From JAFCDQ01 sp964571335 (lineage in GTDB: Archaea > Nanobdellota > Nanobdellia > Woesearchaeales > ARS49), in contig CAZNAM010000006.1 in NCBI GenBank assembly GCA_964571335.1, forward strand, positions 1 through 22,159: DNA of 22,159 nt, in the 5' to 3' direction. This document shows, piece after piece, positions 1-6,901 of the stretch (within the stretch, counting starts at the first letter, position 1; each line of letters opens with the position of its first letter). The notes beneath the pieces were generated by a model. It did no database searches, had not been told where the DNA came from, and saw only the letters and a program-made list of their open reading frames with translations. Made by a program: the position numbers and the translations under genes.

Positions 1-1
1 A

Positions 2-343
2 CATGGTCAGCCTTTAGAATTTGAAGTTGGCAGTGGTAATGTTATCAAAGGATTTGACGATGCTGTTATAGGTATGGAAAAAGGCGAAGAAAAAGAAATC
101 AAATTAACTGCAGATAAAGCTTATGGAGATATTAAAGCAGATCTTGTTAAAGAGTTTCCAAAAGACCAGCTCCCTAAAGAGCAAGAAGTAAAAGAAGGTA
201 TGATGCTACTTATGGGTTTGCCAAATGGCGCCCAGATGCCTGTTAAGATTGTTGAAGTCAAAGAAGACATTGTCATGATTGACTTAAACCATCCTCTTGC
301 AGGTAAAACTTTAATCTTTAAGATTAAGGTAGTAGATTTTTGA
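2..343 (+). CDS. FKBP-type peptidyl-prolyl isomerase, SlyD-like (5' end outside window)
   Basis: Peptidyl-prolyl cis/trans isomerase and folding helper, expected in the cytoplasm. The reading frame is open from base 2, so the gene enters from outside the window and only its last 113 residues are seen; the ATG at 74 is internal. The visible part runs from the FKBP strand with GSGNVIKGFDDAVIGMEKGE, through an AYGD motif, an inserted 'flap' region rich in E and K (the IF domain of SlyD and archaeal short FKBPs), to the closing DLNHPLAGKTLIFKIKV signature that is diagnostic of this subfamily. The stop codon overlaps the Shine-Dalgarno of the cold-shock gene that follows, so the two are probably one operon. 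The family call is firm; the exact N-terminus cannot be known from here. Confidence 0.93.
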   Translation, partial: HGQPLEFEVGSGNVIKGFDDAVIGMEKGEEKEIKLTADKAYGDIKADLVKEFPKDQLPKEQEVKEGMMLLMGLPNGAQMPVKIVEVKEDIVMIDLNHPLAGKTLIFKIKVVDF

Positions 344-346
344 GGT
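342..346 (+). promoter_or_regulatory. Shine-Dalgarno of the cold-shock gene
   Basis: GAGGT overlapping the stop codon of the FKBP gene, 8 nt before ATG 355. It decides the start of the cold-shock gene. Confidence 0.6.
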
Positions 347-354
347 ATGAAAAA

Positions 355-555
355 ATGGAAGGAACTGTTAAATGGTTCAAGAAAGACAAAGGCTACGGCT
401 TTATAGTTGGCGAAAATGGTAAAGAGTATTTTGTTCATCACTCTGAGCTTCCTGAAGGATTAGAGCTTAATGAGAATGACAAGGTAAATTTTACTCCTAG
501 AGCTAGTGATAAAGGCGAACAAGCCACTAAAGTTGAACTAATTGAAGCTGATTGA
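355..555 (+). CDS. Cold-shock domain protein (CspA family)
   Basis: Small single-domain OB-fold protein of 66 residues that binds single-stranded RNA/DNA and is expected to act as an RNA chaperone. It has MEGTVKWFKKDKGYGFI at the start, RNP1-like KGYGFI (residues 12-17) and RNP2-like YFVHHS (25-30). I chose ATG 355 rather than the in-frame TTG at 340 because GAGGT at 342-346 sits 8 nt before it and the protein then begins exactly where Csp proteins normally do. It follows the FKBP gene directly and is probably co-transcribed and translated from its own ribosome site. Csp proteins are common in bacteria but patchy in Archaea, so an old transfer is possible. Confidence 0.93.
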   Translation: MEGTVKWFKKDKGYGFIVGENGKEYFVHHSELPEGLELNENDKVNFTPRASDKGEQATKVELIEAD

Positions 556-607
556 TTATTTTCACAAGAAAATCAACTAGTTTTTGATTGCCAAATCATC
601 TATGAAA

Positions 608-653
608 TTTGGGTTTTTTGGTTTATTTATTTTTTATTAATCTTTATTTTTTG
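608..653 (+). terminator. T-rich termination region after the FKBP-csp pair
   Basis: Several runs of six to seven T on the plus strand between the cold-shock gene and the convergent ThiI-like gene. Archaeal transcription commonly ends in oligo-T tracts without a stem. The rest of 556-680 shows no gene or RNA structure that I can support. Confidence 0.4.
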
Positions 654-680
654 ATTTAGAAAAGATTTCTTTTATTATAT

Positions 681-1304
681 TTATTTACTTTTAATTATTT
701 CAACAGCATCTATCATTTTCCAGTAATCTTCTACATTTTCTTCGATTTTCTCTATCTCACTTATATCACTTCTTAATTCTGGATGTTTTGCAATCATGAA
801 TGAACAGCAGTCTTCATATGGAAGTATGCTTGCTTCATATGTTCCTTCTTTTTTTGCTATGTCTATTATTTCTTGTTTATTTTTTCCAAGCAAAGGAGTA
901 AATATAGGATATTTTGTTGCAGAATGTATTGTTTTTATGTTTTCAGTTGTCTGTGATGCCACTTGTCCTAAAGAATCTCCTGTAAGAAATGCTTCTGCTT
1001 TTTCTTTTTTTAGTATTGTTTCTGCTATCCTAAACATAAGTCTTCTGTATATTATCATTCTATATTTTGCAGGAACATATGTGATTATTTTCTTTTGTAT
1101 TTCTTTGAATGGAACTGTATAAAATGTCAGTTTTCCTTTTTTTTGCAAGATTGAGATTATCTTGTTCATTTTTTCTTCTTTTGCTATTTTGTTTAAGGTT
1201 TCAGGTGAAAAATGAACTGCTGAGACTTCTATTCCTTTTTTTAAAGCTAAAGCAACAGCAACAGGACTGTCTATTCCCCCACTTAATAACGCAACAGCTT
1301 TCAT
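681..1304 (-). CDS. ThiI-type PP-loop tRNA sulfurtransferase, catalytic domain only
   Basis: Member of the ThiI family, which adenylates U8 of tRNA and transfers sulfur to make 4-thiouridine (s4U8). The 207 residues contain the PP-loop SGGIDSPVA (8-16), a GDSLGQVASQT segment (109-119) that is the ThiI signature, and YEDCCSFMIAKHP with a double cysteine (166-167) at the place of the sulfur-carrying cysteine of ThiI. The usual N-terminal ferredoxin-like and THUMP tRNA-binding domains are absent, as is any rhodanese domain, so this is the catalytic core alone, about half the usual size. A THUMP protein may be supplied in trans, or the target RNA may differ. The promoter is shared with the divergent nreA gene. 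Family assignment is strong; tRNA thiolation is inferred. Confidence 0.85.
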   Translation of the reverse strand: MKAVALLSGGIDSPVAVALALKKGIEVSAVHFSPETLNKIAKEEKMNKIISILQKKGKLTFYTVPFKEIQKKIITYVPAKYRMIIYRRLMFRIAETILKKEKAEAFLTGDSLGQVASQTTENIKTIHSATKYPIFTPLLGKNKQEIIDIAKKEGTYEASILPYEDCCSFMIAKHPELRSDISEIEKIEENVEDYWKMIDAVEIIKSK

Positions 1305-1327
1305 CTTATATTCTCAATCACAATAAG

Positions 1328-1341
1328 TTTTTTTAAATATT
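1328..1341. promoter_or_regulatory. Near-palindromic TATA element between ThiI-like and nreA genes
   Basis: TTTAAATATT (1332-1341) within a T/A run lies about 23 nt before the nreA ATG and about 31 nt before the ThiI-like ATG. It reads as a TATA box on both strands and is the only clear candidate in the 54-nt divergent intergenic region. Confidence 0.5.
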
Positions 1342-1358
1342 GCTCACAAACAACAATT

Positions 1359-2513
1359 ATGTTTAAAAAGATATCTTATAAAACCAAAGAAGAGCTTATC
1401 AAATCTGCTATTGATAGAGTTAAGCCAAGACTTCCTAAAGAAGATTTTGTTAGCACTTCGCCTTCTCCTTTTGTGGGAAAATTTGGTTATCCTAATATTA
1501 ATGTTGGAATTCTTACAACTCCTGAAGTCAATAAATCTGCATGGACTTATGATGCTCCTAAATTTTGGTCTAAAAATGATTATCAGATTGATAAATTAGT
1601 TAATCTTAGAGCTGAATTAATAAATTCTAAATTTAATATGAATGTTAAAAAATCTAATGATTTAACTAGCATTCAGGAGATTGCTCTTTCCTCTAAACCT
1701 GTTGATGTTGAAATTAAAACTAACAAACCTCCTAAAATATTTTTCAGGCAGGATTCTTTGATGGCCCCTACAGGAGCTAATGCTGAACTTATAAAATTCA
1801 GTCTCTCCTCAAATCCTAAGATAAATTCTCATGTTGAAAAATATTATTCAGATACTGACTGCAAGTCTGTTGAAGCTTTAACTTCTCTTTTCAATAAAGG
1901 TATTGATGAGACTTCTCTTACAAGAATGCTCAGCGTCGGTTCTTTTGGTTTAAAAAATAACAGAAAGCTTGTTCCTACTAGATGGAGTATCACTGCTGTT
2001 GACGATACTTTAGGGAAAAATTTGTTGAAAAAAGTTAAGGATTTTCCTGAATCTGATAATCTTGTTTTTTCAGGTTCTTATCTTGGAAATTATTATCTTA
2101 TTATTTTCATGTCAGGTAAATGGCAGTATGAATTGTTTGAATGTTACATAAAAAGCAAGGATTTTTCTACTGATTTTGAAACATATAAAGGAAGAACAAC
2201 TTATGCCGATAATTGTGCAGGAGGTTATTATACTGTAAGATTAGCAATTCTTGAAAAATTAAAAGAATTGAAAAGACAGGCAAGTGTTCTTGTTTTCAGG
2301 TTTATTGACGATTCTTATCTTGTTCCTTTGGGTGTTTGGGTTACAAGAGAAGCTTCAAGGATCGCTCTAAAAAACAAGCCAATCAATTTTTCTGATAAAA
2401 CTTTATCTCTAAAATATGCCAGTTCATTTAGTTTAAGAAAGTTTAATATTAATCTCAACAATTTCATTAAAAAAAGTGAATTGTTAAATCAAAAAAGAAT
2501 TACTGATTTTTAA
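1359..2513 (+). CDS. nreA: Nre-family DNA repair protein (NreA)
   Basis: Archaeal Nre family (DUF650/651) protein, 384 residues, implicated in DNA damage tolerance and known in haloarchaea to interact with the sliding clamp PCNA. Diagnostic segments are SPSPFVGKFGYPNINVG (34-50), VPTRWSITAVDDT (205-217) and CAGGYYTVRLAI (286-297). The last seven residues, QKRITDF (378-384), resemble a PCNA-interacting peptide (Q-x-x-aliphatic-x-x-aromatic), which is where Nre proteins carry their PIP motif; the usual second aromatic is missing because the protein ends there. The cysteine-rich zinc-finger-like N-terminus of many Nre proteins is absent. The TATA element 23 nt upstream suggests a leaderless message. 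A HEPN-like gene follows 61 nt downstream on the same strand. Confidence 0.9.
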   Translation: MFKKISYKTKEELIKSAIDRVKPRLPKEDFVSTSPSPFVGKFGYPNINVGILTTPEVNKSAWTYDAPKFWSKNDYQIDKLVNLRAELINSKFNMNVKKSNDLTSIQEIALSSKPVDVEIKTNKPPKIFFRQDSLMAPTGANAELIKFSLSSNPKINSHVEKYYSDTDCKSVEALTSLFNKGIDETSLTRMLSVGSFGLKNNRKLVPTRWSITAVDDTLGKNLLKKVKDFPESDNLVFSGSYLGNYYLIIFMSGKWQYELFECYIKSKDFSTDFETYKGRTTYADNCAGGYYTVRLAILEKLKELKRQASVLVFRFIDDSYLVPLGVWVTREASRIALKNKPINFSDKTLSLKYASSFSLRKFNINLNNFIKKSELLNQKRITDF

Positions 2514-2544
2514 AATATATATTGAAGTTATCTTTTAAGAAAAA

Positions 2545-2554
2545 TTATTTAAAC
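2545..2554 (+). promoter_or_regulatory. TATA box of the HEPN/DUF4145-like gene
   Basis: TTATTTAAAC centred about 25 nt before ATG 2575, the spacing expected for a leaderless archaeal transcript. Confidence 0.45.
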
Positions 2555-2574
2555 AAATCAATCATTATGATATT

Positions 2575-3222
2575 ATGAACCTTATTGATACTCTTATTTC
2601 AGAGCTTAAGCGTGCAAGAGATCTTGATGTTTATCTTGATAATAATTCTAATTCTGTAAGTAATTTTAAGTCTTCAAGAAACTCCACATTGATTTCTTCT
2701 ATTAATTCTTTAATTGATCAGATTGAAAAAATTAATCCTGATACTGGGTTGATTATCAGCAGAATGCGTAAAACAAGAGATACTCAAAAATTAATAGAAT
2801 TAGCACATAAACTTCCTCTTACAGAAGAAAGAATTTCAAGAATTAAAGCTCCTTTATTAGTTTCTGATGAGATTAATGCTGATTGGAAAGAAGCTAATGA
2901 TTGTTTTGAAAATCAATTATTTAGAAGTTGTGTTATTATTTGTGGAAGGCTTCTTGAGATTGCTTTGCATGCTAAATATTATCTTACAACTAATGTTGAT
3001 TTGTTGGAAAAAGCTCCCGGTATTGGTTTAGGTAATTTGATAGCTAAACTTTCTGATAAAGGTGCTTTTGTTGATCCTGGATTGAGTAATCAGATTCATT
3101 TAATCAATCAAGTTAGAATTCATAGTGTTCATAAGAAACAAAAGCCTTTTTTTCCTTCCAGAAATCAGGCAAAAGCAATCATGCTTTACACAAAAGATGC
3201 TATTGAAAAATTGTTTTATTGA
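2575..3222 (+). CDS. HEPN/DUF4145-like protein
   Basis: Unnamed protein of 215 residues. The N-terminal half (1-95) is helical and charged and I do not recognise it. The C-terminal half (about 103-215) looks like a DUF4145/HEPN helical bundle: a helix with FRSCVIICGRLLEIALHAK, then GIGLGNLIAKLSDKG, then NQVRIHSVHKK. R181 and H186 form an R-x4-H motif, the catalytic signature of HEPN ribonucleases. HEPN domains often act as toxins or anti-element RNases, but many DUF4145 proteins have no known activity, so function is not asserted. The gene has its own TATA-like element and follows nreA; its stop overlaps the stop of the convergent alaS by 7 nt. The fold call is moderate; the molecular role is unknown. 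Confidence 0.6.
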   Translation: MNLIDTLISELKRARDLDVYLDNNSNSVSNFKSSRNSTLISSINSLIDQIEKINPDTGLIISRMRKTRDTQKLIELAHKLPLTEERISRIKAPLLVSDEINADWKEANDCFENQLFRSCVIICGRLLEIALHAKYYLTTNVDLLEKAPGIGLGNLIAKLSDKGAFVDPGLSNQIHLINQVRIHSVHKKQKPFFPSRNQAKAIMLYTKDAIEKLFY

Positions 3223-5632
3223 TTCGCTATCTTTTTCTTCATATCTTCTAGTTCTTTCTTGAATTTCTTTATTGTATTCAGAACATGTTCTGGTTGTGTT
3301 TGTAATATTTCTGATAATTTAGCAAGTAAATCCGACAGTTCTCCTTTCATTTCTTTTTTCTCAACAAGTTCTAATTTATCAATGTTTATTTCTTGTTTTT
3401 TCTTTATTACTTTTCTTGCTTTTTTCCATTTAGTAAATAATTCTTGTGCTCTATGAGGAATTTCTCTTATTGAAACTCCCAACTCTTTAGAAACTTTTTC
3501 TAATATTTTATTTTCTTTATCTTCTAAATTTTCTGCTGCTTTTCCTGCTGCAAATGTTATTCTTATCACTCCATCTTTTACTTTATTTGTTTTAAAAATC
3601 ACAATTTTTCCTGTTTCAGAAGTATTATTCAAATGCGTTCCTCCGCATGCTTCAACATCTAAATTACTTATTCCAACTATTCTTAATATTTTTCCAGGAA
3701 CTGCTCCGCCTTGATATATTCTCATTCCATATTTTTGTTCTGCTTTTTCTCTTGCCATGAATTCTTTTTTTACAGGTATTGCTTTTTTAACAATTTCATT
3801 TGCTTTATCTTCTATTTTTTTTATTTCTTCATCTGTTAAGTTTTCATAATGAGTTATGTCTAATTGTCCTTTTTCCATGTCTTTTTTTGCTCCTGCTTGA
3901 TTGGCATGATGTCCTAATATGATTTGTGCTGCTGCATTTATGATGTGTGTTGCTGTATGATGCTGTGTTAATTGCACTCTTCTTGCAAAATCAAGCTCGC
4001 AGTCAACTATGTCTCCTGCAGAAAACTTTGGTTTTTTTTCAAGAACATGGATTATTATNNNNNNNNNNNNNNNNNNNNNNNNNNNNNNNNNNNNNNNNNN
4101 NNNNNNNNNNNNNNNNNNNNNNNNNNNNNNNNNNNNNNNNNNNNNNNNNNNNNNNNNNCTTCCTGCACTATTTTTTCATGTCTTTCTGAAACTTTTGCAT
4201 AGAAATTTTTTGGAACTTTTACTTTTACACCTTGTTTTTCTGCTTCTTCAAGAATATCTTCTGGGCTGATTCCATGGCTATCATATAATTCTATTAATTT
4301 TTCTTCTGTTATTTTTTCTTTTATTATTCTTGAAAGTGTTAGTTTTATTTTTTCTCTTGTCTGTTCATATTTTTCTGTTTCTATCTGTAATATTTTTTTG
4401 ATATTATCAAGATTTTTTCTTAATTCAGGAAATAAGGGTTTCAAATATTCTGCATGCCATTCGCACAGTTCCCAAAGCTGTATTTTCCAGTTATATTTTC
4501 TTATAAAACTCAATGCTCTTCTAAGAATTACTCTTAGATTATACATTCCTCCTACATTACTTGGCAGTCCTCCGTCATTTATTGCAAATAATAATGCTCT
4601 TGTGTGTTCTGCCACAGAATATAATGCTGCTTGTTTGTTTGCTTTTTCTTTTAATTCTTTTACATTCATATCTAATTCTTTTGCTATTTCTTTCCAAGTT
4701 TTTTCTATATCTTTTACTTCATCAAGATTTAATTTTGGACTTAATGGATAAAATTTTTTTGCAAATTCTTTATCTAATTTAACTCCTGTTAAAGCTCTTA
4801 GTTTTGTAATCACTTCAGGAAACATTGTTTCATAATTATTTAATGCTCCTTGAGTAAACCAAGCAACTCTTCCATATCCTTGTCCCATATCTAAGACTTT
4901 TTGTTTTAATTCTTGAAATCCTGTTTCTGTTACTTCATATTGCATATATACTTGATTGCTTATCTCTAGTCCTCTAGAAAAGAATTCAAGACAAGGTCCA
5001 AAATTTCCTCCTCCTGCCCAGACATCTTCATGTATTTTTATTTCTTCTATTGGTATTCCCATTCCTTTTGTTAGCCAGGTTAAATGATCTTTTAAGAATT
5101 TGTTTATGTCATAATCTTTTGGTTTTAAAAATGCGTGTTCTCCAAGCATTATAAAACCGACATTGTGTCCTGTGATTCCTACATTATCTGTATCATTAAA
5201 ACGCAGGCAGAATTGAGGTATCACCAAGGGATTTGCTGGCGGATTAATCTCACCGCTTACAACATATGGCTGAAATGCGGCTATGCTTGCTATTGTGAAT
5301 TCTGTTGTTGGATTCCATCTTGCAATTACAGGATATCTTTTTATGGGTTTATATCCTAGTTTTTCATGTATTTTCTTGTATTCTTTCCAGACATCAATAT
5401 AGCTTATTTTCTTTTTGCAGGGACTTTTCCCTATGAAAGTTAATTTTTCAACACATTCTGTATCTCCGCAAATGTCTGATTTTTTTATGTTCCAGAAGTA
5501 TTTTTTGCATTTATTGCATTGATATCTTTTAAATTCCAGTTCTTTTAGTGTTTTCACTGGATATGTTGTTTCATATTCTTTAGTTGCTTTTTTTCTGAAC
5601 TCTTTTTTTATTTCTTTGTCAGTAACCATCAT
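3216..5632 (-). CDS. alaS: Alanyl-tRNA synthetase, archaeal type, interrupted by an assembly gap
   Basis: Charges tRNA-Ala with alanine and edits Ser/Gly mischarges. Before the gap, 491 residues cover a zinc ribbon (C39, C42, C55, C60), the class II catalytic core (TIASIAAFQPYVVSGEINPP; WAGGGNFGPCLEFFSRGLE; DMGQGYGRVAWFTQG) and the tRNA-recognition helices. After the gap the frame resumes at 4058 with IIHVLEKKPKFSAGDIV and the editing domain: QHHTATH, the zinc motif CGGTHLNNTSETG, and FAAGKAAENLE. It ends in two coiled segments with no recognisable C-Ala (DHHA1) domain. GTG at 3977-3975 is an internal Val codon, not a start. From memory of homologues I estimate 70-75 residues missing in the gap, including the GGQ region of the editing barrel. 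A TATA box lies about 28 nt upstream. Confidence 0.95.
4059..4158. other. Assembly gap of exactly 100 N inside alaS
   Basis: A run of 100 N. The alaS frame leaves one base of a codon on the 5' side (base 4159 on the minus strand) and restarts on a codon boundary at 4058, so the true gap must be 2 modulo 3; 100 is 1 modulo 3 and would put a stop at 4055-4057. The run is therefore a placeholder of unknown true length. Confidence 0.95.
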
Positions 5633-5652
5633 CTAATAGAATTAGCTTTTAC

Positions 5653-5666
5653 TATAAAAATATATC
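5653..5666 (-). promoter_or_regulatory. TATA box of alaS
   Basis: Minus-strand ATATATTTTTATAG centred about 28 nt before the alaS start at 5632, consistent with a leaderless transcript. Confidence 0.55.
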
Positions 5667-5689
5667 TCTACAACAAAAAAATCATAGTC

Positions 5690-5723
5690 AAAAAAGAAAT
5701 ATTAAGAAAAAAAAATAAAAAAA
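5690..5723 (-). terminator. Oligo-T terminator of the surface protein gene
   Basis: On the minus strand, runs of seven and nine T follow the stop codon of the surface protein gene within 40 nt. This fits archaeal intrinsic termination. Confidence 0.5.
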
Positions 5724-5728
5724 TGGAT

Positions 5729-6727
5729 TTACTCGTCTTGTCTCCATTTAGAGATTCCGATTATTAATCCAACTACTATTAACAATGCTATTAGCACGAT
5801 TAAAGAAACTTCCAATACAGCTCTCAAACTTGTTGATTTTCCTTGTTTCTCTTCTTTTACTGCTGGTTGTTGAATTTGTTCTTGTTTTTCCTGTGTTTCT
5901 TCTGGAACAACTATTTCAACTTGCTTTTCTTCTTTATTGCATGCAGCGTTTTCAAGTACATTTATTTTTGTGAATGCTGTTATTGTTTCATGGCCATCAT
6001 CATATAGCACTTCAGCAACTACAATATACTCGCCTGCTTTTACACATTGTGGTAGTCTTAAGAATATTTCTTCGATTTCTTTAGTATCTTCAGATTTTAT
6101 ACTGTCAATATATTCTGTTGCTAGTAAGTTTAATTCTGGTATTCCTATTGTTACTTTGATATCTTCTTCAGTTTTTTGTCCTTTGTTTTCTATTCTTACT
6201 TTTGATACAAATCCAGTTCCTGATTTAATGTTATAGTTTGGATTTAACATCAAATCTCTTATCTTTAATTCATGTCTTGGTGCATCTATTTGTAAGTTAT
6301 AGTTATATACTTGTTCATAACTGTTTCTGTCTGAAATTATAATTCTTAATTTATAATCATCTACGTCTAAGTTTTCTGGAAGATTTAAGGTTAATTTCTT
6401 TATGTAGATATTTCCTTCTTCTACATCAAAAAGACCTGTTTCATCAGATACTCTATCTTGATGGTTGTATTCATAACCATTTATCCACACCATGATTTCC
6501 AAATCGTCATGATCTTCAAATGCTTCAAGTATAATCTTGACTTCAAATTCAGAATCTCTTTCAATACTTAGTTTATTCCATTCAGAATTTGATATTTCTG
6601 TTCCATCTATCTCTACTTTATTGATAGATACTGGCAATGTACCGTCTGTATTTTCCTGAGCTGGTGTTGCTATAGGTAATAGCATAAAAACAATACCCAA
6701 GATCATTAATGTTTTGATATAATTCAT
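5729..6727 (-). CDS. Exported, C-terminally membrane-anchored surface protein with CARDB-like domains
   Basis: Protein of 332 residues from ATG 6727 that I can describe but not name. It begins with a Sec signal peptide (MNYIKTLMILG..., hydrophobic core, cleavage likely near ATPAQ). The body is beta-rich, with a region around VSKVRIENKGQKTEEDIKV that resembles CARDB/NEW3 Ig-like repeats of archaeal cell-surface proteins. A Q/E/K-rich linker follows, then one transmembrane helix (about 302-325) and a short KWRQDE tail, so most of it faces outside. An in-frame TTG at 6742 is an alternative start, but ATG 6727 gives a proper signal peptide and has a run of seven G (6734-6740) six nt upstream as a probable ribosome site. 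It has its own TATA box and terminator. It could be an envelope or adhesion component. Confidence 0.75.
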   Translation of the reverse strand: MNYIKTLMILGIVFMLLPIATPAQENTDGTLPVSINKVEIDGTEISNSEWNKLSIERDSEFEVKIILEAFEDHDDLEIMVWINGYEYNHQDRVSDETGLFDVEEGNIYIKKLTLNLPENLDVDDYKLRIIISDRNSYEQVYNYNLQIDAPRHELKIRDLMLNPNYNIKSGTGFVSKVRIENKGQKTEEDIKVTIGIPELNLLATEYIDSIKSEDTKEIEEIFLRLPQCVKAGEYIVVAEVLYDDGHETITAFTKINVLENAACNKEEKQVEIVVPEETQEKQEQIQQPAVKEEKQGKSTSLRAVLEVSLIVLIALLIVVGLIIGISKWRQDE

Positions 6728-6784
6728 TATTTTCCCCCCCAATTAATATAATTTCATAGGTTGTTACTACCACAAAGTATAACT

Positions 6785-6796
6785 CATATATAAATG
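6785..6796 (-). promoter_or_regulatory. TATA box of the surface protein gene
   Basis: Minus-strand CATTTATATATG. From its position I expect transcription to start near 6765, giving a leader of roughly 35-40 nt that carries a G-rich ribosome site, unlike the leaderless genes around it. Confidence 0.5.
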
Positions 6797-6870
6797 TTTT
6801 GGTTAATTAGCATTGGATAGTGAAAACAAACAAGGAGTACTCACCAGTTTAATTAACATATATCCGCTAC

Positions 6871-6880
6871 TTTTATAAAA
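6871..6880 (+). promoter_or_regulatory. TATA box of infB
   Basis: TTTTATAAAA centred 26 nt before ATG 6902, so the infB message is probably leaderless. The octamer AGTACTCA occurs just after it (6880-6887) and again 44 nt upstream (6836-6843); this may be an operator pair, but the evidence is weak. Confidence 0.6.
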
Positions 6881-6901
6881 GTACTCATAAGTCTTATTTT
6901 T

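Noticed and set aside
796..1336. Plus-strand frames opposite the ThiI-like gene
   Set aside because: No family resemblance, while the minus strand has clear motifs.
3216..3977. A separate gene starting at 3977
   Set aside because: The frame is open up to the N run and the upstream residues match the AlaRS editing domain; GTG 3977 is an internal Val codon.
6734..6740. Run of seven G as a phase-variable tract
   Set aside because: It lies before the preferred ATG, so slippage would not change the frame; a ribosome site explains it more simply.
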